From contig JAJZUP010000001.1 in NCBI GenBank assembly GCA_021848465.1, positions 744,001 through 808,000 on the forward strand: a DNA stretch of 64,000 nucleotides, written 5' to 3'. The notes beneath the pieces were generated by a model, which was given only the letters and a program-made list of their open reading frames with translations, was not told the origin of the DNA and ran no database searches. This document shows positions 25,525-34,887 of this stretch, one piece after another. This DNA comes from Pseudomonadota bacterium. GTDB lineage: Bacteria > Pseudomonadota > Gammaproteobacteria > Burkholderiales > Gallionellaceae. The position numbers and the translations under genes are program-made. Every line of letters starts with the position of its first letter. The first letter of the stretch is position 1.

Positions 25525-26841
25525 ATGATTGCACCGATTCCGTTGAGGAACATTCCCGAAAATAATATTTTCCGCAAAGGCGATGTGTTTGTTCTGTTCG
25601 GCGAGCTGTTTGGTCGCGGCTATGCCAACGGCCTGGTCAATGAGGCGCGCAAGGTCGGGATGACCGTCGTCGGCGTGACGGTGGGGCGGCGTGACGAAAA
25701 CAACAAGTTGCGTCCGCTGACGGCCGAAGAACTGGCAATTGCCGAAGAAAACCTGGGCGGGCGCATCATCAATGTGCCCTTGATGGCAGGGTTCGATCTG
25801 GATGCTCCGGCTGGTGAGCCCACTCCTACCGACTTGATCGCCAACATGACGTTGAAGAGCTGGCAGACCGACAAGCTGGACTGGGCGCAAATCGAGCGTT
25901 GCCGGGAAGCCGGTGTGAAGCGCTTCAAGGATTCGGTAGCGACCGTGATGACGCAACTGGACAAGATGATCCCGGACGGCAGCAATGTGTTTTTTGCGCA
26001 CACCATGGCCGGCGGCATCCCCAAGGTAAAGGTGTTCCTGGCGATTGCCAACCGCATCTACAAGGGGCAGGGTGAGCGCTTCCAGTGCTCCCGCAATTTG
26101 CTCGACAGCGATCTGGGCAAGCTGATCCTGATGAATTTCGATGAAGTGACTGCGAATACTTTCGAGTACCTGATCGAAGGCAGCGCGGCGATCCGTGCGC
26201 GCGTGGAAAAGACTGGCGGCCAAGTGCGTTACACCGCCTACGGTTACCACGGCACGGAAATCCTGATCGACGGCAAGTATCAGTGGCAGACCTATACAAA
26301 CTATACCCAGGGCTATGCCAAGATGCGCCTGGAGCGGCATGCCGAAGCGGCCTGGAAGCAGGGCATCAAGGCAACCGTTTATAACTGTCCGGAAATCCGC
26401 ACCAATTCATCCGATATTTTTGTCGGCGTGGAGCTGTCGCTGTTTCCCTTGCTCAAGGCGCTGAAGCAGGAAAACGGCGGGGCTTGGGCAGAAGCGCAGT
26501 GGCAGGCATGTCGTGCATTGATGCAGGACGGGGCATCGCTGGAAAGCCTGCTCGACAAGATCGATGCCTATAACAACAGCGAAGTCATGGCAGGGTTCCG
26601 CAACTTTGCGGCCTGGCCGATGGACAACACCCAGCAACTGGCCGACTTGATGATCAGCACATCCGACGGCATCACCGCCATGCACAAGGATCGCAAGGCG
26701 CTGGTGACAGATCACCTGAGTGCATTGGTGCTGGAAGGCACCGGGCCGCTGATGTTCTACGAAACCTCCAATCCGGCAGGCCCGGTGTTGTGGGTGAATC
26801 ACGATGTCATTGCCAAGCAGTTGAACCGCATGCACAACTGA
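25525..26841 (+). CDS. Conserved 438-aa protein, possibly FabMG-type enoyl-ACP reductase
   Basis: Cytoplasmic, with no signal or membrane segment. It opens MIAPIPLRNIPENNIFRKGDVFVLFGELFGRGYANGLV, and the glycine pattern GELFGRGYANG suggests a Rossmann-type nucleotide site. Other striking blocks are IINVPLMAGFDLDAPAG, FFAHTMAGGIPKVK and TAYGYHGTEIL. From memory this resembles the FabMG enoyl-ACP reductase family, but I cannot confirm it and it lacks an evident SDR YxxxK. The ATG at 25525 has the strong site AGGAGAAAGG, so the 36 open codons upstream are ignored. It is a single-gene unit followed by a repeat block. Confidence 0.75.
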   Translation: MIAPIPLRNIPENNIFRKGDVFVLFGELFGRGYANGLVNEARKVGMTVVGVTVGRRDENNKLRPLTAEELAIAEENLGGRIINVPLMAGFDLDAPAGEPTPTDLIANMTLKSWQTDKLDWAQIERCREAGVKRFKDSVATVMTQLDKMIPDGSNVFFAHTMAGGIPKVKVFLAIANRIYKGQGERFQCSRNLLDSDLGKLILMNFDEVTANTFEYLIEGSAAIRARVEKTGGQVRYTAYGYHGTEILIDGKYQWQTYTNYTQGYAKMRLERHAEAAWKQGIKATVYNCPEIRTNSSDIFVGVELSLFPLLKALKQENGGAWAEAQWQACRALMQDGASLESLLDKIDAYNNSEVMAGFRNFAAWPMDNTQQLADLMISTSDGITAMHKDRKALVTDHLSALVLEGTGPLMFYETSNPAGPVLWVNHDVIAKQLNRMHN

Positions 26842-26902
26842 AAGGGCAGGTCGCGCGCCTTTCTCCGGCGCGCACCTGATGGGTGCGGGGCGGCCCCCGG
26901 TA

Positions 26903-27139
26903 TTCGCGGCTGAAGCCGCTCCCACGAAAACCGTCGCACCCTGTGGGAGCGGCTTTAGCCGCGAATGCGCACCATGTATCCCGCATCCCTTCGCGGTTGA
27001 AACCGCTCCCACGAAAACCGCCGCGCCCTGTAGGGGCGGCTTCAGCCGCGAATGCGCACCATGTATCCCGCATCCCTTCGCGGTTGAAACCGCTCCCACG
27101 AAAACCGCCGCGCCCTGTAGGGGCGGCTTCAGCCACGAA
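26903..27139. repeat. Tandem 87-bp repeats built of REP-like palindromes
   Basis: About 2.7 copies of an 87-bp unit lie between the 438-aa gene and lpdA. Each pairs an inverse arm (TTCGCGG...CCGCTCCCAC at 26903, 26990, 27077) with a direct arm (GTAGGGGCGG...CCGCGAA at 26941, 27028, 27115). The last two units are nearly identical, including the linker AATGCGCACCATGTATCCCG, so duplication is recent. The rest of this 352-base gap (26842-27193) holds no gene. Confidence 0.9.
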
Positions 27140-27193
27140 TGTGCACGGAGCGGAGGGGCGGGAGCACGGATGCTCCCCTCCTTCCGCACCCGG

Positions 27194-28951
27194 TTAGTGT
27201 TTCTTGCGCGGCGGCATCAGGTCGGTGATGGTGCCTTCCGCCATTTCGGCGGCGAAGTTGAAGGTTTCCGACAGCGTCGGGTGCGGGTGGATGGTGAGGC
27301 CGATGTCCTCCATGTCCGCGCCCATTTCCAGTGCCAGTACGGCTTCGGCAATCAGTTCGCCTGCGTTGGTGCCGACGATGCCGGCACCGAGGATGCGACG
27401 GCTCTTCGGATCGAGCAGCACCTTGGTGGCACCCTCTTCGCGGGCGATGGACAGTGCGCGGCCTGATGCGGCCCACGGGAACGAGGCCTTCTCGTACTCG
27501 ATGCCTTGTGCCTTGGCCTGGGTTTCGGTGAGACCCATCCACGCCACTTCGGGGTCGGTGTAGGCTACCGACGGGATGGTCAGCGGCTCGAAGAAGGCCT
27601 TGTGTCCGGCGATGTTCTCGGCGGCCACTTTGCCCTCATGCACGGCTTTGTGTGCCAGCATCGGGTCGCCCACGATGTCGCCGATGGCGAAGATGTGCGG
27701 CACGTTGGTGCGCATCTGTTTGTCCACCGGGATAAAGCCGCGCTCGTTGACGATCAATCCGGCCTTTTCCGCATCGATCATCTTGCCGTTCGGGCGGCGG
27801 CCTACGGCCATCAGCACCTTGTCATACAACTGCGGCTCGGCGGGCGCTTGCTCGCCTTCGAAGGTGACCTTCAGTCCGGCCTTGGTTGCTTCGATCTTGG
27901 TGACCTTGGTCTTCAGCATGATAGCTTCATAACGCTTGGCGATGCGCGTGTGCAGCGGTTTTACCATGTCCTTGTCGGCGCCCGGCATCAGTTGGTCCAT
28001 TAATTCGACGACGGAAATTTTCGCTCCCAGCGCGTCATACACCGTGGCCATTTCCAGGCCGATGATGCCGCCGCCGATGACCAGCATGCGCTTCGGCACA
28101 TCCTTCAGCGCCAGAGCGCCGGTGGAGTCGATGATGCGCTCGTCTTCATAGGGGAAGACGGGGATGCGTGCCACGCTGGAGCCCGCCGCGACGATGCAGT
28201 TATCGAACGTGACGATCTTCTTGCCTTCGGCGGTGTCGACTTCCAGACTGTTGGGCGAAGTGAATTTCGCTACGCCACGTACCACCTGAACCTTGCGTTG
28301 TTTCGCCAATCCGGCGAGGCCGCCGGTGAGCTTGCCGATCACACTTTCTTTCCAGGTGCGAATGGCGTCGATGTCGATCTTCGGCTTGCCGAAGGTTACG
28401 CCGTGGTGCGATACCTCGTCTGCCTCGTTGATGACCTTGGCGACGTGCAGCAGCGCCTTGGACGGGATGCAACCCACGTTGAGGCAGACGCCGCCGAGCG
28501 TGGCATGCTTTTCGATCAGGATGACCTGCTTACCGAGGTCGGCGGCGCGGAAGGCGGCCGTGTAGCCGCCAGGGCCTGCGCCGAGTACGACGACTTCGGC
28601 GTGCAGATCACCTTTGGCGACGGCAGCGGCAGGAGTCGGTGCAACTTGTGGCGCGGCTGCTGGAGCAACAGCTTGTGGTGCAGGCGCAGCCTTGGCTGGA
28701 GCGGGTGCGGCCGCGCTGCTTTCCAGCATCAAGATCACCGAGCCTTCGCTGACCTTGTCGCCTACTTTGATTTTCATTTCTTTCACCACGCCGGCGGCGG
28801 GTGAGGGCACATCCATGGTGGCCTTGTCGGTCTCCAGTGTGATCAGGGTTTGCTCCTGCTCCACGGTGTCACCCGCCTTGACGGCCACTTCGATGATGGC
28901 GACATCCTTGAAGCCGCCGATGTCCGGTACCTTGATTTCAATAGTGCTCAT
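27194..28951 (-). CDS. lpdA: Dihydrolipoyl dehydrogenase with N-terminal lipoyl domain
   Basis: The E3 component that reoxidises dihydrolipoamide on 2-oxoacid dehydrogenase complexes, passing electrons to NAD+. The 585-aa protein has a lipoyl domain (1-80, with lipoyl-lysine K43 in [11 protein letters not shown]), an Ala/Pro linker (about 80-115) and the FAD/NAD core. Redox cysteines are in [16 protein letters not shown]-binding in [14 protein letters not shown], and the C-terminal His-Glu catalytic pair in IHPHPTLSE. Such lipoyl-fused E3 usually sits in aceE-aceF-lpdA, but no E1 or E2 gene is here; it follows proA by 15 bases. Confidence 0.96.
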   Translation of the reverse strand: MSTIEIKVPDIGGFKDVAIIEVAVKAGDTVEQEQTLITLETDKATMDVPSPAAGVVKEMKIKVGDKVSEGSVILMLESSAAAPAPAKAAPAPQAVAPAAAPQVAPTPAAAVAKGDLHAEVVVLGAGPGGYTAAFRAADLGKQVILIEKHATLGGVCLNVGCIPSKALLHVAKVINEADEVSHHGVTFGKPKIDIDAIRTWKESVIGKLTGGLAGLAKQRKVQVVRGVAKFTSPNSLEVDTAEGKKIVTFDNCIVAAGSSVARIPVFPYEDERIIDSTGALALKDVPKRMLVIGGGIIGLEMATVYDALGAKISVVELMDQLMPGADKDMVKPLHTRIAKRYEAIMLKTKVTKIEATKAGLKVTFEGEQAPAEPQLYDKVLMAVGRRPNGKMIDAEKAGLIVNERGFIPVDKQMRTNVPHIFAIGDIVGDPMLAHKAVHEGKVAAENIAGHKAFFEPLTIPSVAYTDPEVAWMGLTETQAKAQGIEYEKASFPWAASGRALSIAREEGATKVLLDPKSRRILGAGIVGTNAGELIAEAVLALEMGADMEDIGLTIHPHPTLSETFNFAAEMAEGTITDLMPPRKKH

Positions 28952-28966
28952 GGTTTTCTCTCTGGT

Positions 28967-30226
28967 TTAAACGCGAATTTGCCCGTTGCCGAGCACGATG
29001 AATTTTTGCGACGTCAGTCCTTCCAGCCCGACCGGGCCGCGCGCATGCAGCTTGTCGGTGGAGATACCGATCTCTGCGCCGAGACCGAACTCGAAACCGT
29101 CGGCGAAGCGCGTGGAGGCGTTCACCATCACGCTGGCGGAATCGACCTCGCGCAGGAAGCGCATCGCCTTGCTGTAGTTCTCGGTGACGATGCTGTCGGT
29201 GTGTTGCGAGCTGTAGGTATTGATGTGGGCGATGGCCTCATCCAGTCCGTTCACGATGCGGATGCTCAAGATCGGCGCGAGGTATTCGGTGCGCCAGTCT
29301 TCCTCGGTGGCGACTTTCATCTGCGCCACGAGTTTGCGTGCCGCGTCGTCGCCGCGCAGTTCGACGCCCTTGTCGAGGTATATCTTGCACAGCTCGGGCA
29401 GCACTTTCGCTGCGACATCCGCATGCACCAGCAATGTCTCCATCGCATTGCACACGCCGTAGCGGTGAGTCTTGGCGTTGTCGGCAATCTTGACCGCCTT
29501 GGTAAGGTCGGCCTCGTCGTCGATATACACATGGCAGATGCCGTCCAGGTGTTTGATGACCGGCACCTTGGCCTCGGCCGAGATGCGTTCGATCAGGCTC
29601 TTGCCGCCACGCGGCACGATCACATCAACATATTCTTTCATGGTGATGAGCTCACCCACTGCGGCGCGGTCGGTGGTGTTGATCACCTGTACGGCGGTCT
29701 CGGGCAGGCCCGCTTCACGCAGACCCTGATGCACGCAGGCGGCGATGGCCTGGTTGGAATGGATGGCTTCGGAACCGCCGCGCAGGATGCAGGCATTGCC
29801 CGACTTCAGGCACAGGCCGGCCGCATCGGCCGTCACGTTGGGACGCGATTCGTAGATGATGCCGATGACGCCCAGCGGTACGCGCATCTTGCCGACCTGG
29901 ATGCCGGTGGGGCGGTACTTCATGTCGCTGATCTCGCCGATGGGATCGGGCAGCGCCGCGATCTGGCGCAAGCCTTCGGCCATACCCTTGATGGTCTTCT
30001 CGGTGAGCGTGAGGCGGTCGATGGCGGCCGGGTCGAGGCCGTTGGTTTTGGCGGCCGCGACATCCTTGGCGTTCTCGGTCAGTAGCTTGCCGCTGGCGAG
30101 CAGGATGGCGGTGGCAATGTTTTCCAGCGCACGGTTTTTTGCATTCGTGTCGGCCAGTGCCATGCTGCGTGAAGCAGCGCGGGCCGCCTGGCCGATACTG
30201 CGCATGTATTGTTTTACGTCTTCCAT
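28967..30226 (-). CDS. proA: Gamma-glutamyl phosphate reductase
   Basis: Second step of proline synthesis, reducing glutamyl-5-phosphate to glutamate semialdehyde. The ATG at 30226 ([19 protein letters not shown]) gives 419 aa, close to E. coli ProA (417). It has the catalytic cysteine in [14 protein letters not shown] and [25 protein letters not shown]. Fifteen further upstream codons are open but unlike the family. proB is not adjacent. Reading leftwards it leads into lpdA with a 15-base gap, so the two probably share a transcript. Confidence 0.96.
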   Translation of the reverse strand: MEDVKQYMRSIGQAARAASRSMALADTNAKNRALENIATAILLASGKLLTENAKDVAAAKTNGLDPAAIDRLTLTEKTIKGMAEGLRQIAALPDPIGEISDMKYRPTGIQVGKMRVPLGVIGIIYESRPNVTADAAGLCLKSGNACILRGGSEAIHSNQAIAACVHQGLREAGLPETAVQVINTTDRAAVGELITMKEYVDVIVPRGGKSLIERISAEAKVPVIKHLDGICHVYIDDEADLTKAVKIADNAKTHRYGVCNAMETLLVHADVAAKVLPELCKIYLDKGVELRGDDAARKLVAQMKVATEEDWRTEYLAPILSIRIVNGLDEAIAHINTYSSQHTDSIVTENYSKAMRFLREVDSASVMVNASTRFADGFEFGLGAEIGISTDKLHARGPVGLEGLTSQKFIVLGNGQIRV

Positions 30227-30307
30227 GATATTCCCGGTGTTACGCACGGCGCGCATTTTAACATTGCGCATGCGCTAGAATACGCGCCTTATTCAAGAGA
30301 ACCGGAT

Positions 30308-31102
30308 ATGTCAGATATTTTGAAGAAAATCCTCGCGGTCAAGGCGCAGGAAGTGGCTGCCGCCATTTCGGCCAAGCCCCTGCCCGTCATGCGCGCTGAA
30401 GCGGAGCAAGCTGCGCCGCCGCGCGATTTCGTCGGGGCGATCCGCGCCAAGATTGCGGCGGGCATGCCGGCCGTCATCGCTGAAGTCAAGAAGGCGAGCC
30501 CGAGCAAGGGTGTGATCCGGGCAGACTTTCATCCGGCTGAGATTGCGCGTAGCTACGCGCAGCACGGGGCAGCTTGCTTGTCGGTGCTGACTGACGAGCA
30601 GTTTTTCCAGGGCAGCGAGGCTTATTTGCGCGAAGCGCGCGCTGCGTGTGAGTTGCCGGTGTTGCGCAAGGACTTCATGGTGCATGAGTATCAGGTGTAC
30701 CAGGCACGGGCAATGGGCGCCGATGCGATCCTGCTGATCGCGGCGGAATTAACCTTGGGCCAGATGAAAACGCTGGAAAAACTCGCGCACAAGCTGGGCA
30801 TGGCTGTGCTGGTCGAGGTGCATGACGGCAAGGAGCTGGATGTCGCCTTGCAACTGACCACCCCCTTGCTCGGCATCAATAATCGCAACCTGCGCACGTT
30901 TGAAGTCAGCCTCCAGACCACGCTCGACTTGCTGGCGCAGATTCCGGCAGACCGGATTGTGGTGACCGAAAGCGGGATATTTACCCCGGCGGATGTGCAG
31001 CGGATGCGCGACCAGCAAGTGCATGCGTTTCTGGTGGGGGAGGCGTTTATGCGCGCGGAGAATCCGGGGCTGGAATTGAGCAAGGTTTTTGGGGTGTTGT
31101 AA
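30308..31102 (+). CDS. trpC: Indole-3-glycerol phosphate synthase
   Basis: Closes the indole ring in tryptophan synthesis. The 264-aa TIM barrel has [16 protein letters not shown] (phosphate and catalytic Lys), [40 protein letters not shown] and [15 protein letters not shown] at 30308. It is monofunctional, with no PRAI domain, as usual in betaproteobacteria. trpD or trpG do not lie upstream; it is divergent from proA with about 80 bases between. No attenuator is seen. Confidence 0.97.
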   Translation: MSDILKKILAVKAQEVAAAISAKPLPVMRAEAEQAAPPRDFVGAIRAKIAAGMPAVIAEVKKASPSKGVIRADFHPAEIARSYAQHGAACLSVLTDEQFFQGSEAYLREARAACELPVLRKDFMVHEYQVYQARAMGADAILLIAAELTLGQMKTLEKLAHKLGMAVLVEVHDGKELDVALQLTTPLLGINNRNLRTFEVSLQTTLDLLAQIPADRIVVTESGIFTPADVQRMRDQQVHAFLVGEAFMRAENPGLELSKVFGVL

Positions 31103-31260
31103 AAAAACAACCGCTGCGTGAAATTTTTATTACAAACCGATGAAACGCATTTTTTACGGCAGAATGCGCGCCGAATTCTCACTCGAGGGAATTTTGCCTG
31201 AGCCGGCGAAGTGACCGGCGCAGGCGATAACGACATCAATTGTTAAGGAGCTCTACTAAC

Positions 31261-32322
31261 ATGCAAAAGAAAATCATCGCCATGGCAATTGCCGCAGCAA
31301 TTTCTGCACCAGCATTTGCGGACAACGCGAACGTGACTGTGTACGGCAAGGCTTTCATGGACATCGAGTCTGTCAGCAACGACAAGTCAACTCTGAGCAG
31401 CGCGACTCGCGTACAGACTAATGCTTCGCGTTTCGGCGTGAAGGGCAAGGAAGATCTGGGCGAGGGCCTGAGCGGCTGGTACCAGTACGAAGTGCAGATT
31501 GACACTGACGGCAATGCCGGAAATGGTGCTGGTAATGGTACACGTAACAGCGGTGTAGGTTTGGATGGCGATTTCGGTACTGTAATGCTGGGTAACTGGG
31601 ATACACCATTCAAGGTTGCTCATAACAAGATGGAATTGTTTGATAACACCACCGTGTTCAGCGCGATCAACCTGATGGGCCGTGCTAAAGGGACAGTTGC
31701 AAACTACAACACCCGTCGTAGCAATGATGTGCAGTACTGGTCTCCATCCCTCGGTGGTGTGAAGGTAAACGTTTCCTTCAGCCCGGATGAAGGTGGTTCT
31801 GGTACTCCAACTACCCAAGGCTCCAACAAGAGCCAGACTTCGCTGTCTGCAGTTTATGACGTGGATGCCCTGTATGTGGCTGCAGCTTACGAAACCCGTC
31901 CGGATGCAAGCGTAGCGACAACAGCTGACAGCGCGACTCGCTTGGTTGGTCGTTATGACCTCGGCAATATCTGGGTTGGTCTGACTTTTGAAGGTATCAA
32001 GGTGAATACTTCAGCATCGGCCAGCTACACCCAGAACAACACCGAAGTTGCCGCTGAATACAAGGCTGGTGCCAACAAGTTTGCAGTGAGTTACGCAATT
32101 GCTGGCGCATCGGGTGCAGCAGGTACAACCAGCGATGGCGCAACTCAGGTTTCTCTGCGTTATGGCATGAATTTGTCCAAGCGTACCGAGCTGTTTGCTG
32201 CTTACACTGCGTTGAAGAATGATACCAATGGCGCATATGGCTTTAGCGCGGGTACGCCCTTTGGTACCAACGCTGGTTCCAGCCAGACAGCCTTTGGTAC
32301 AGGCTTGATCGTATCCTTCTAA
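31261..32322 (+). CDS. Outer-membrane porin (Porin_4 family), copy 1
   Basis: A 353-aa trimeric general porin. Signal peptide MQKKIIAMAIAAAISAPAFA, then DNANVTVYGKAFMDIES, the typical first strand of betaproteobacterial porins. Family motifs are ASRFGVKGKEDLGEGLSGWYQYE and the C-terminal Phe (TGLIVSF) needed for BAM assembly. The ATG at 31261 has AAGGAG upstream. A terminator follows. A second porin lies next, not closely similar in the loops. Confidence 0.93.
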   Translation: MQKKIIAMAIAAAISAPAFADNANVTVYGKAFMDIESVSNDKSTLSSATRVQTNASRFGVKGKEDLGEGLSGWYQYEVQIDTDGNAGNGAGNGTRNSGVGLDGDFGTVMLGNWDTPFKVAHNKMELFDNTTVFSAINLMGRAKGTVANYNTRRSNDVQYWSPSLGGVKVNVSFSPDEGGSGTPTTQGSNKSQTSLSAVYDVDALYVAAAYETRPDASVATTADSATRLVGRYDLGNIWVGLTFEGIKVNTSASASYTQNNTEVAAEYKAGANKFAVSYAIAGASGAAGTTSDGATQVSLRYGMNLSKRTELFAAYTALKNDTNGAYGFSAGTPFGTNAGSSQTAFGTGLIVSF

Positions 32323-32359
32323 TTTCTTGCCCCGCACGGGGTTCGAAACTATGAAGCAG

Positions 32360-32385
32360 ACGGGCACCTTCGGGTGCCCGTTTTG
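32360..32385 (+). terminator. Terminator after porin 1
   Basis: CGGGCACC-TTCG-GGTGCCCG with a T-run; the UUCG tetraloop gives a stable hairpin. Confidence 0.88.
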
Positions 32386-32526
32386 TTTATTGTAAAAATA
32401 CAACAGTTGGCGATTGATTTCTTGTCAATGCTTTGATCTTTAATATAGCCTGTCGATGCCCACTTTTATGGTGTGGTTAAGCATAATAATTCCGGCCTTG
32501 AGGCTAACTTTGGAGAGGAATAGACG

Positions 32527-33582
32527 ATGAAAAAGAAATTGATTGCTGCTGCGGTAATTGCTGTTGTGTCGGCTCCGGCATTTGCCGAGGTGTCGTTTTA
32601 TGGTGTGTTGGATGCAGCTGTAGCCAGCGTCTCTAACACGGGTAAACAAAGCGATATTCTGGCGCTGTCCGGCGCGATGTCGGCGTCCCGTCTGGGCGTC
32701 AAAGCGAGCGAAGATCTTGGTGACGGGCTGACGGCATTGGCTGTGCTGGAATACAAGCTTGATGGAGAGACTTCTGCCGGCACCTCATTGGCGAACAATG
32801 CGCGCCAACAGATGCTGGCGCTGGCTGGCGGCTTCGGTACGGTCGCTGCCGGGTATTTGCAGACTACGGCATGGGACTTTGCCGGCAAGTATGACCCGGT
32901 GTCGGGTTCGGCAGCGTCTCCTTACGACACGATCGCCAAGGGCGACGGTTTCCTGATCAGTGCAACTGCCGCTGCGGCCCGCGCTTCGCGCGCCGTGGCT
33001 TATATTTCTCCAAATATGAATGGCCTGACGGTGGCGGTGAATCATTCCACGGCCTTGTCGGATGGTACCGGCAATCTTAATGTCGCCGACCCAGGCGGCA
33101 CCAGCACCAAGGTTTCGGCTAACCTGGCCTCGGTGAATTACGAAAACGGGCCATTGAGTGCAGGCGCAGTCTATGCGGCAACAAACAATGCGATTGCAAC
33201 CTCGAACGTTACTGAGTACGCCTTTGGAGCATCGTATAACCTGGATGTAACCAAGCTGTATGCGACCTACCAAACGCAGACTAACAATGCGGCGACATCC
33301 ACATCCAACAGCATGTACTCCGTGGCAGCCGTTGTGCCAATGGGCAGCGATGCGCTGGCGGTGAGCTATGCAGCCAGTTCGATGAATGCGTCCGCTTCCA
33401 GCAGCAGAGGCTACACCCTGGGCTATATGCACACCATGTCCAAGACTGTAACGGCATATGCTGCTTACACGGCTATCACCAACGATACCAATGCGGCGCT
33501 TGGGGTGGCTAATACCCTGATTGCACCGAGTGCCGGCGGCAACTCCAGCATGGTAGGGGTTGGCCTGCGCAAGAAGTTCTAA
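32527..33582 (+). CDS. Outer-membrane porin (Porin_4 family), copy 2
   Basis: A 351-aa porin with signal peptide MKKKLIAAAVIAVVSAPAFA and first strand EVSFYGVLDAAVASVS. It keeps ASRLGVKASEDLGDGLTALAVLEYKL and ends in GVGLRKKF. GGAGAGG precedes the ATG. It is diverged from copy 1, richer in Ala/Ser/Thr in the loops, and transcribed on its own between two terminators. Confidence 0.93.
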   Translation: MKKKLIAAAVIAVVSAPAFAEVSFYGVLDAAVASVSNTGKQSDILALSGAMSASRLGVKASEDLGDGLTALAVLEYKLDGETSAGTSLANNARQQMLALAGGFGTVAAGYLQTTAWDFAGKYDPVSGSAASPYDTIAKGDGFLISATAAAARASRAVAYISPNMNGLTVAVNHSTALSDGTGNLNVADPGGTSTKVSANLASVNYENGPLSAGAVYAATNNAIATSNVTEYAFGASYNLDVTKLYATYQTQTNNAATSTSNSMYSVAAVVPMGSDALAVSYAASSMNASASSSRGYTLGYMHTMSKTVTAYAAYTAITNDTNAALGVANTLIAPSAGGNSSMVGVGLRKKF

Positions 33583-33603
33583 TCCTCTCTTGGGGAAAGA
33601 TCA

Positions 33604-33631
33604 ATGGCCGCCTTATGGCGGCCGTTTTATT
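33604..33631 (+). terminator. Terminator after porin 2
   Basis: GGCCGCC-ttat-GGCGGCC stem followed by G and TTTT. Confidence 0.85.
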
Positions 33632-33689
33632 TGACACTGCGCGAACGATTGCCTAAATTGCCGGGCAATTGAAATTGATCGAGGTCGTC

Positions 33690-34316
33690 ATGCTGAATCT
33701 GGACACGCTTATCATCGAATTTGACAAGGGATTGCGCACCTTGCTGGCCAAGGCACCGACGGCGCGCCCCTATCCGGATACCGGGTTGGCTGATGCGCCG
33801 CTGGATGAGTCGGAAAAAAAACATGCCGCCGCGTTGATGCGGATCAATCATACCGGCGAGATTTGTGCCCAAGCCTTGTATCAAGGGCAGGCGTTGACTG
33901 CTCGCGACCCAGTGGTGCAGGAAAAACTCAAACAGGCCGCTTGGGAAGAAACCGAGCATTTGGCGTGGACCTCCAAGCGGGTCGGGGAGTTGGGCAGCCA
34001 CTTGAGCGTGCTGAATCCACTTTGGTATACCGGTTCCTTGGCATTGGGGGCCGTGGCAGGTGTGCTGGGCGACAGGTGGAATCTGGGTTTTCTGGCCGAG
34101 ACTGAGCGCCAGGTCGGCGCGCATTTGCAAAGCCATCTGGATAGCTTGCCGCCGCAGGATGCCAAGAGCAGGGCGATCGTCGAAAAGATGTATGCCGACG
34201 AGGTTGGTCACGCCGATATGGCGATTGAGCTGGGCGGCAGCGAGCTGCCCCTGCCAGTCAAGTTGGCGATGCGAGGGATGTCCAGGGTAATGACCCGGAC
34301 GGTTTACTGGGTCTGA
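33690..34316 (+). CDS. coq7: Demethoxyubiquinone hydroxylase
   Basis: Di-iron monooxygenase for the 6-hydroxylation (C5/C6) step of ubiquinone synthesis. The 208-aa protein carries both EExxH-type sites: NHTGEICAQ with EETEHLAW, and YADEVGHADMAIELG at the C-terminus. An amphipathic stretch (SLALGAVAGVLGDRWNLGFL) fits interfacial membrane binding. ATG at 33690 with GAGG five bases upstream. The presence of Coq7 in place of UbiF is common in betaproteobacteria. Confidence 0.94.
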   Translation: MLNLDTLIIEFDKGLRTLLAKAPTARPYPDTGLADAPLDESEKKHAAALMRINHTGEICAQALYQGQALTARDPVVQEKLKQAAWEETEHLAWTSKRVGELGSHLSVLNPLWYTGSLALGAVAGVLGDRWNLGFLAETERQVGAHLQSHLDSLPPQDAKSRAIVEKMYADEVGHADMAIELGGSELPLPVKLAMRGMSRVMTRTVYWV

Positions 34317-34335
34317 TTCAATGTGGCCGCAGGGG

Positions 34336-34403
34336 GTAGGAGCGGCTTTAGCCGCGAAAGCCACCATCAGTTTGGCAAATTTCGCGGCTGAAGCCGCTCC
34401 CAC
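34336..34403. repeat. REP-like pair downstream of coq7
   Basis: Direct unit 34336-34358 (GTAGGAGCGGCTTTAGCCGC) and inverse unit 34381-34403 (TTCGCGGCTGAAGCCGCTCC), 22 bases apart, forming a REPIN-like doublet between convergent coq7 and the OsmC-like gene. Confidence 0.88.
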
Positions 34404-34452
34404 GCTTGCCGCTTTTTCCCATGGGGCTGCTTGGTCGCGATACCGCAGGCTC

Positions 34453-34869
34453 CTACGCTTCTATGATTTCAAAGTCGTGCGTAATATTGGCCGTCTTGCC
34501 CAGCATGATGGAGGCTGAGCAGTACTTTTCGGCGGATAGCCGGATAGCGCGATCGACTACATCGGGCTTGATATTTTTTCCTTTTACGACAAAGTGCATG
34601 TGTATCTTGGTGAAGACTTTGGGATCCTCATCAGCTCGTTGCGCATCAATCTCCACATAGCAGTCTGCCACTTCCTGGCGACTTTTCTTCAGGATGCCGA
34701 TCACGTCGAAGCTGGTGCATCCCCCTGCACCCAGCAAAAGCATTTCCATCGGGCGAGGACCGAGGTTGCGCCCGCCCGCAGCGGGTGCACCATCCATCAG
34801 GACGGCATGGCCGCTTTCAGTTTCGCCGAGGAAGGAAACTTGCTCGACCCATTTGACACGTGCTTTCAT
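34453..34869 (-). CDS. OsmC-family peroxidase-like protein
   Basis: A 138-aa protein of the OsmC/Ohr superfamily, YhfA-type subgroup. The two redox cysteines are C51 (LLGAGGCTSFDV) and C117 (AEKYCSASIM), with no signal peptide. Members reduce organic peroxides or act in sulfur redox; the exact role of the YhfA group is open. It lies downstream of, and on the same strand as, the ElyC-like gene. Confidence 0.9.
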   Translation of the reverse strand: MKARVKWVEQVSFLGETESGHAVLMDGAPAAGGRNLGPRPMEMLLLGAGGCTSFDVIGILKKSRQEVADCYVEIDAQRADEDPKVFTKIHMHFVVKGKNIKPDVVDRAIRLSAEKYCSASIMLGKTANITHDFEIIEA

Positions 34870-34887
34870 GAGGTGCTCCTGTCTGTG

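Noticed and set aside
26903..27139. CRISPR array
   Set aside because: Repeats are palindromic REP units with conserved linkers; there are no variable spacers and no cas genes.
26883..27197. Plus-strand frames with repeated SRLKPLPRKP-like peptides
   Set aside because: They are translations of the tandem REP palindromes, not a gene.
30227..30307. Attenuator or leader peptide for trpC
   Set aside because: The 81-base gap has no Trp-rich ORF and no alternative stem-loops.
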